DNA of 18,402 bases from Coriobacteriia bacterium (lineage in GTDB: Bacteria > Actinomycetota > Coriobacteriia > Anaerosomatales > JAUVQN01). The stretch covers positions 1 through 18,402 of the forward strand of contig JAUVQN010000005.1 in the NCBI GenBank assembly GCA_030598125.1, in the 5' to 3' direction. The notes under the pieces are model-generated. The model did no database searches. It worked only from the letters and a program-made list of their open reading frames with translations, and was not told the DNA's origin. The translations under genes and the position numbers were made by a program. Position 1 is the stretch's first letter; each line of letters begins with the position of its first letter. Below, one piece after another: positions 15,215 through 18,402 of this stretch.

Positions 15215-16048
15215 CTACGGCTCCACCTGGTCTTCCCGACCGGCCGCTCCCATGAGCACGGCGAGGTCCACCTGGAGCCTTCCTCTGCCGACTCGTGCGG
15301 CGCACCTCACCGCCTCGGCCACGAATCCCTGCGCGCTCGCGACCGCGGATGCGGCGTCGTAGCCGCGACCGATCGCTACCGCGCATGTCGACGAGAAGAG
15401 GCATCCCGTGCCCCGTACATCGCCGGCCCCTTCCACCAGCTCGTGGACGAGGACCTCGCGACCCGCGCCGTACACGAGGACGTCCGCCGCGACTGTCCCG
15501 TCGGACGCGGCGGCCGCTATGCCGGTCACGACGACCGCCGTCCCCCACCGCTCCGCCAACGTCTCGGCCGCCCGCGCGGCGCTGTCGACATCGCGTACGT
15601 CGACGCCGGACAGAAGGGCCGCCTCGGCGGCGTTGGGTGTCACGAGCTCAGCGAACGCGGCGAGCGCGTCCGCGACCGCCGCGGCGTCCTCGGCGAGCCG
15701 TCCTCCGGTCGAGCTCGCAACGATCGGGTCGAGCACGGTCGGCGCGCCCCCGAGCGACTCCGGATCGCCCAGTCGCTCCGCCACGAGTTCCGCGTTGCCG
15801 ACCGAGCCGACGACGCCCACCTTCACGCAGGCCGGAGCGCCGTCGTCGAGGACGGCCGCGATCTGTTCCGCGAGGATGTGGCCGTCCACCGGACTCGCGG
15901 AACGGAACGAGCCCGAGCTCTGCGCCGTCAGGCTCGCGACGCACGCGCACGGCGCCTGGCCGAGCGACGCGAACGCGAACGCATCCAGGAGGACGCCGGC
16001 TCCCGCGCTGGGGTCGAACCCCGCGATGGTGAGTGCTCGTTCGGTCAC
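15215..16048 (-). CDS. thiD: Hydroxymethylpyrimidine / phosphomethylpyrimidine kinase
   Basis: A 277-residue ribokinase-fold enzyme that phosphorylates HMP and HMP-P to HMP-PP for thiamine synthesis. ALTIAGFDPSAGAGVLLD is the substrate-binding N-terminus, VLDPIVASSTGGRL and LVTPNAAEAALLSG are family segments, and RGTGCLFSS holds the anion hole GTGC (213-216). The N-terminal segment is less typical than the common GGAGIQAD form. The GTG start overlaps the thiL stop as GTGA (16045-16048) and has AGGGAGGG six bases upstream, indicating translational coupling. The frame is open upstream to 16168, but only within thiL. No thiE fusion is present. Assignment rests on both motifs and neighbours. Confidence 0.9.
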   Translation of the reverse strand: MTERALTIAGFDPSAGAGVLLDAFAFASLGQAPCACVASLTAQSSGSFRSASPVDGHILAEQIAAVLDDGAPACVKVGVVGSVGNAELVAERLGDPESLGGAPTVLDPIVASSTGGRLAEDAAAVADALAAFAELVTPNAAEAALLSGVDVRDVDSAARAAETLAERWGTAVVVTGIAAAASDGTVAADVLVYGAGREVLVHELVEGAGDVRGTGCLFSSTCAVAIGRGYDAASAVASAQGFVAEAVRCAARVGRGRLQVDLAVLMGAAGREDQVEP

Positions 16049-17067
16049 CGCGCACCCTCCCTGGGCTCGGTCCCACCGAAGTGGTCCCACCCTGCGGACC
16101 CGTCGGAGCGGTCGTGTCCGGCCACGGTGTCGGTGTCGCCCTCGACGACCGTGCCGACGCGACTGCACCGCGTGCCGAGCGCCTCCACGCGCGCGACCAG
16201 GTCGCTCGAGCGCTCCGCCGGCACCGCGATCGCGAGCTCGTAGTCCTCACCGCCCACGAGCGCGAGTCCCAGCGCGTCGGCGCCGAGACGCGGGGCCGCT
16301 CGCGCGAGCTCCGCGGAGATCGGCACCTCGCCTGCGTCGAGGAGGATCCCTACCCCGCTCCGCTCGCACACGTGCCCTAGATCCGCCACGAGCCCGTCCG
16401 ACACGTCGATCATCGCGGTCGCTCCCGCCGCGAGGGCCGCGGCTCCTTCCGCGACGCGCGCCCGGGGACGCAGATGCGCCGTGACCAGACGCTCCTCGTC
16501 GACATCCCCCGGCGACCTCTCCTCGAGCAGCATCACGAGTCCGCCCGCCGCGTCGCCGAACGTGCCGGTGACGTAGACCTCGTCGTCCTCCCGAGCGCCG
16601 TCACGGCCGACCCACTCGCCCTCCGGCGCCTCACCGATGAGCGCCACGTTGACGAAGAGGACCGGGGCCGACGACGTGTCGCCACCCACGACGGTCACGC
16701 CGTAGGCGGAGGCGGCTTCGCTCAGGCCTTCCCAGAGCCGGTCGAGCGCCTCGACCGGGGTGGAGGGCGGTGCCGCGAGCGAGACGACGCACTCCCGGGG
16801 GTGGCCACCCATCGCCGCGATGTCGCTCACGTTCGACACGAGCGCCTTGAAACCGACGTCCGCGAGGTCCGCGCTCGAGGACAGGAAGTGCACGCCCTCC
16901 ACCATGAGGTCCGTCGTGAACAGCAGGCGCGTCCCGTCGACGTCTATCACGGCCGTGTCGTCCCCGATGCCGGTGAGCGTGTGCGACCCCTCGGCCGCGG
17001 TGGCCGCGAATCGCCCGATGAGCCCGAACTCGCCGAGCGTGGCGAGGTCGGTGGCCTCGTCGGTCAT
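16045..17067 (-). CDS. thiL: Thiamine-monophosphate kinase
   Basis: A 340-residue protein of the PurM/ThiL fold that phosphorylates thiamine monophosphate to the active diphosphate. LGEFGLIGRFA opens as in ThiL, then GIGDDTAV (Asp36, Asp37), FTTDLMVEGVHF (Asp53), SDIAAMGG (81-88), VVGGDTSS, MIDVSDGLVADL, LVGGEDYEL and a closing GWDHF are the family signatures for Mg-ATP and substrate binding. I chose ATG at 17067, preceded by GGGGGG, because it puts the conserved segment at residue 11. GTG at 17106, only 4 nt after the thiC stop, would add 13 residues and cannot be excluded. The 3' end overlaps thiD by 4 nt. Confidence 0.93.
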   Translation of the reverse strand: MTDEATDLATLGEFGLIGRFAATAAEGSHTLTGIGDDTAVIDVDGTRLLFTTDLMVEGVHFLSSSADLADVGFKALVSNVSDIAAMGGHPRECVVSLAAPPSTPVEALDRLWEGLSEAASAYGVTVVGGDTSSAPVLFVNVALIGEAPEGEWVGRDGAREDDEVYVTGTFGDAAGGLVMLLEERSPGDVDEERLVTAHLRPRARVAEGAAALAAGATAMIDVSDGLVADLGHVCERSGVGILLDAGEVPISAELARAAPRLGADALGLALVGGEDYELAIAVPAERSSDLVARVEALGTRCSRVGTVVEGDTDTVAGHDRSDGSAGWDHFGGTEPREGAR

Positions 17068-17110
17068 CGTCCCCCCATCGTCGCTCAGACGCGCCGCGTC
17101 CGGCACGCCG

Positions 17111-18402
17111 TTACTCGCCGGACTCCAGGTACTCGTTCATCAGCCGCACGGCGCAGTACTGACCGCACATCGTGCACACGGACTCGTCATCGCCTCCGCG
17201 CACGTCGTGGAGCCGCCTCGCCGTGTCGCGGTCGAGCGCGAGCTCGACCTGGGCTTCCCAGTCCACGGCCCTCCGCGCGCGCGCCATAGCGTCGTCCCAC
17301 TCCCGCGCCCCTCGCACCCCCTTGGCCACGTCGGCCGCGTGCGCCGCGATCCGCGCCACGATCACGCCCTCGCGCACGTCCTCCACATCGGGGAGGCACA
17401 GGTGTTCGGTCCGCGTGACGTAGCACAGGAAGTCGGCCCCCGACCAGGCCGCGAGCGCGCCACCGATCGCCGCCGTGACGTCGTCGTGTCCCGGTGCGAC
17501 GTCCGTCACGATGGGACCGAGCACGTAGAAGGGGGCCCCTTCGCAGACGGTCTTCTCGAGCCGGACGTTGGCGGCGATCTGGTCGAGCGGCATGTGCCCG
17601 GGTCCCTCCACCATCACCTGCACACCAGCCGCCTTCGCACGCTTCACGAGCGCGCCGAGCGTGACGAGCTCGTGGATCTGCGAGGCGTCGCTGGCATCGG
17701 CGAGGCATCCGGGCCTGAGCGCGTCGCCGAGGCTCACGGTGACCTCGTGCTCGCGGCAGATCTCCAGCACCTCGTCGTAGCGCTCGAAGAAGGGGTTCTC
17801 GGCGTCGTTGGCGAGCATCCAGGTGGTGAGCATCGCGCCGCCGCGCGACACGATCTGCGTCACGCGCTCCGAGTCGCGCACGGTATCGAGCACCTCGCGC
17901 GTGAGCCCCGCGTGGATCGTCTGGAAGTCGGCACCTTCCTCAGCCTGGCGTCGCACCGAGTCCAGCATCGACTCGGGCGTCATGGACGTGATGCCCCCGT
18001 GCTCGTCCACGGCGCGTACGGCCGCTTCGTACACGGGGACCGTGCCGAAGACGACGAGGCACTCCGCGATGACGGCCTGGCGTGTGCGGACGAGCTGCGC
18101 GTCGGTCGAGAGGTCCATCACCGAGTCGGCACCCGCGTCCGTCGCGGCTCGCAGCTTCTCGAGCTCGAGCGGGATATCGGACGCGGTCTCGGACGTGCCG
18201 ATGTTCGCGTTCACCTTCGTGCGGAGTCCCTCGCCCACCGCACAGGGACGGACGCGTTCCCGCCTGTGAGCGTTGAGGGGCACGACGACGGTGCCCGCCG
18301 CGATCCGCGCGGCCAGCGACGCCGTATCGGTGCGCTCCGCTCGCGCCAGCTCCTCCAGCAGCGGGCCCTCGGACCCGGCTCGGACGTCCTCGATGAGACT
18401 CA
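17111..18402 (-). CDS. thiC: Phosphomethylpyrimidine synthase (radical SAM), missing the first base of its start codon
   Basis: ThiC rearranges 5-aminoimidazole ribotide to HMP-P using a 4Fe-4S cluster and SAM. The frame is open to the window edge, where the last two bases read TG followed by SLIEDVRAG, so ATG with its A one base outside gives a 430-residue protein, the size of the short ThiC form. NANIGTSE, MDLSTD, GTVPVYEA, SLGDALRPGC, VEGPGHMPLDQI and FLCYVTRTEHLCLP are clear signatures. The C-terminal cluster motif is CTMCGQYC (Cys410, Cys413, Cys417), a C-x2-C-x3-C spacing rather than the often quoted C-x2-C-x4-C. The related 5-hydroxybenzimidazole synthase is an alternative, but the thiL and thiD neighbours favour ThiC. 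Any TPP riboswitch would lie outside the window. Confidence 0.92.
   Translation of the reverse strand, partial: SLIEDVRAGSEGPLLEELARAERTDTASLAARIAAGTVVVPLNAHRRERVRPCAVGEGLRTKVNANIGTSETASDIPLELEKLRAATDAGADSVMDLSTDAQLVRTRQAVIAECLVVFGTVPVYEAAVRAVDEHGGITSMTPESMLDSVRRQAEEGADFQTIHAGLTREVLDTVRDSERVTQIVSRGGAMLTTWMLANDAENPFFERYDEVLEICREHEVTVSLGDALRPGCLADASDASQIHELVTLGALVKRAKAAGVQVMVEGPGHMPLDQIAANVRLEKTVCEGAPFYVLGPIVTDVAPGHDDVTAAIGGALAAWSGADFLCYVTRTEHLCLPDVEDVREGVIVARIAAHAADVAKGVRGAREWDDAMARARRAVDWEAQVELALDRDTARRLHDVRGGDDESVCTMCGQYCAVRLMNEYLESGE

Noticed and set aside
13481..16243. 920-codon open frame on the plus strand
   Set aside because: It runs antisense across cysK, rpiA and thiD, which have strong family motifs. 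Its product is rich in Arg, Asp, His and Glu with no recognisable domain, a mirror effect of GC-rich codons.

Overview
The window is GC-rich (roughly two thirds G+C by eye). Every gene I can support lies on the minus strand, so transcription runs from high to low coordinates. Cell-wall-binding type 2 (CWB2) repeats, GTG starts with strong Shine-Dalgarno sequences, and a HAD-trehalose phosphatase/GH65 pair resembling mycobacterial OtsB1 (Rv2006) point to Actinomycetota. A deep lineage such as the Coriobacteriia is plausible, but no rRNA or other marker settles this.

Region 1, 18402 to 14489, is central metabolism. thiC (its start codon lies one base over the window edge), thiL and thiD cover pyrimidine-branch synthesis and the final phosphorylation step of thiamine. 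rpiA follows 18 nt after thiD. No thiE or thiazole gene is in view.

Region 2, 14412 to 13461, is a cysK (O-acetylserine sulfhydrylase) pseudogene. Translating all frames shows a nearly complete 316-residue protein broken by three lesions: a 1-nt deletion near codon 15, a TAG at codon 90 where Tyr is expected, and a 2-nt expansion of a GT repeat just before the conserved C-terminus.

Region 3, 13460 to 6362, is a cell-surface block: a secreted protein of eight IPT/TIG-like repeats, a membrane family 2 glycosyltransferase of the processive type, a secreted PPC + triple CWB2 protein, a membrane-anchored beta-sandwich protein coupled to it by ATGA overlap, and the UDP-GlcNAc 2-epimerase WecB. WecB makes UDP-ManNAc, a common precursor of secondary wall polymers, and CWB2 modules bind such polymers, so synthesis and recognition of one polymer may be grouped here. 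The leaders of the TIG gene (13180-13460) and of the CWB2 gene (9454-9693) each hold mutually exclusive hairpins and one GTGA-N6-TCAC palindrome. By eye these are the only two such palindromes in the window.

Region 4, 6318 to 59, is sugar phosphate and trehalose metabolism: a fusion of a beta-phosphoglucomutase-like HAD domain with trehalose-6-phosphate phosphatase, overlapped by one base with a GH65 glycoside phosphorylase, then a PEP synthase-like enzyme. If the GH65 enzyme acts on trehalose, the pair could convert trehalose-6-P to glucose and glucose-6-P. In Mycobacterium the same three domains form a single protein.

I saw no tRNA, rRNA, insertion sequence, CRISPR array or attachment site. 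I found no clearly new defence or mobile system. The most unusual items are the freshly decayed cysK, the split OtsB1-like locus, and the two structured leaders.
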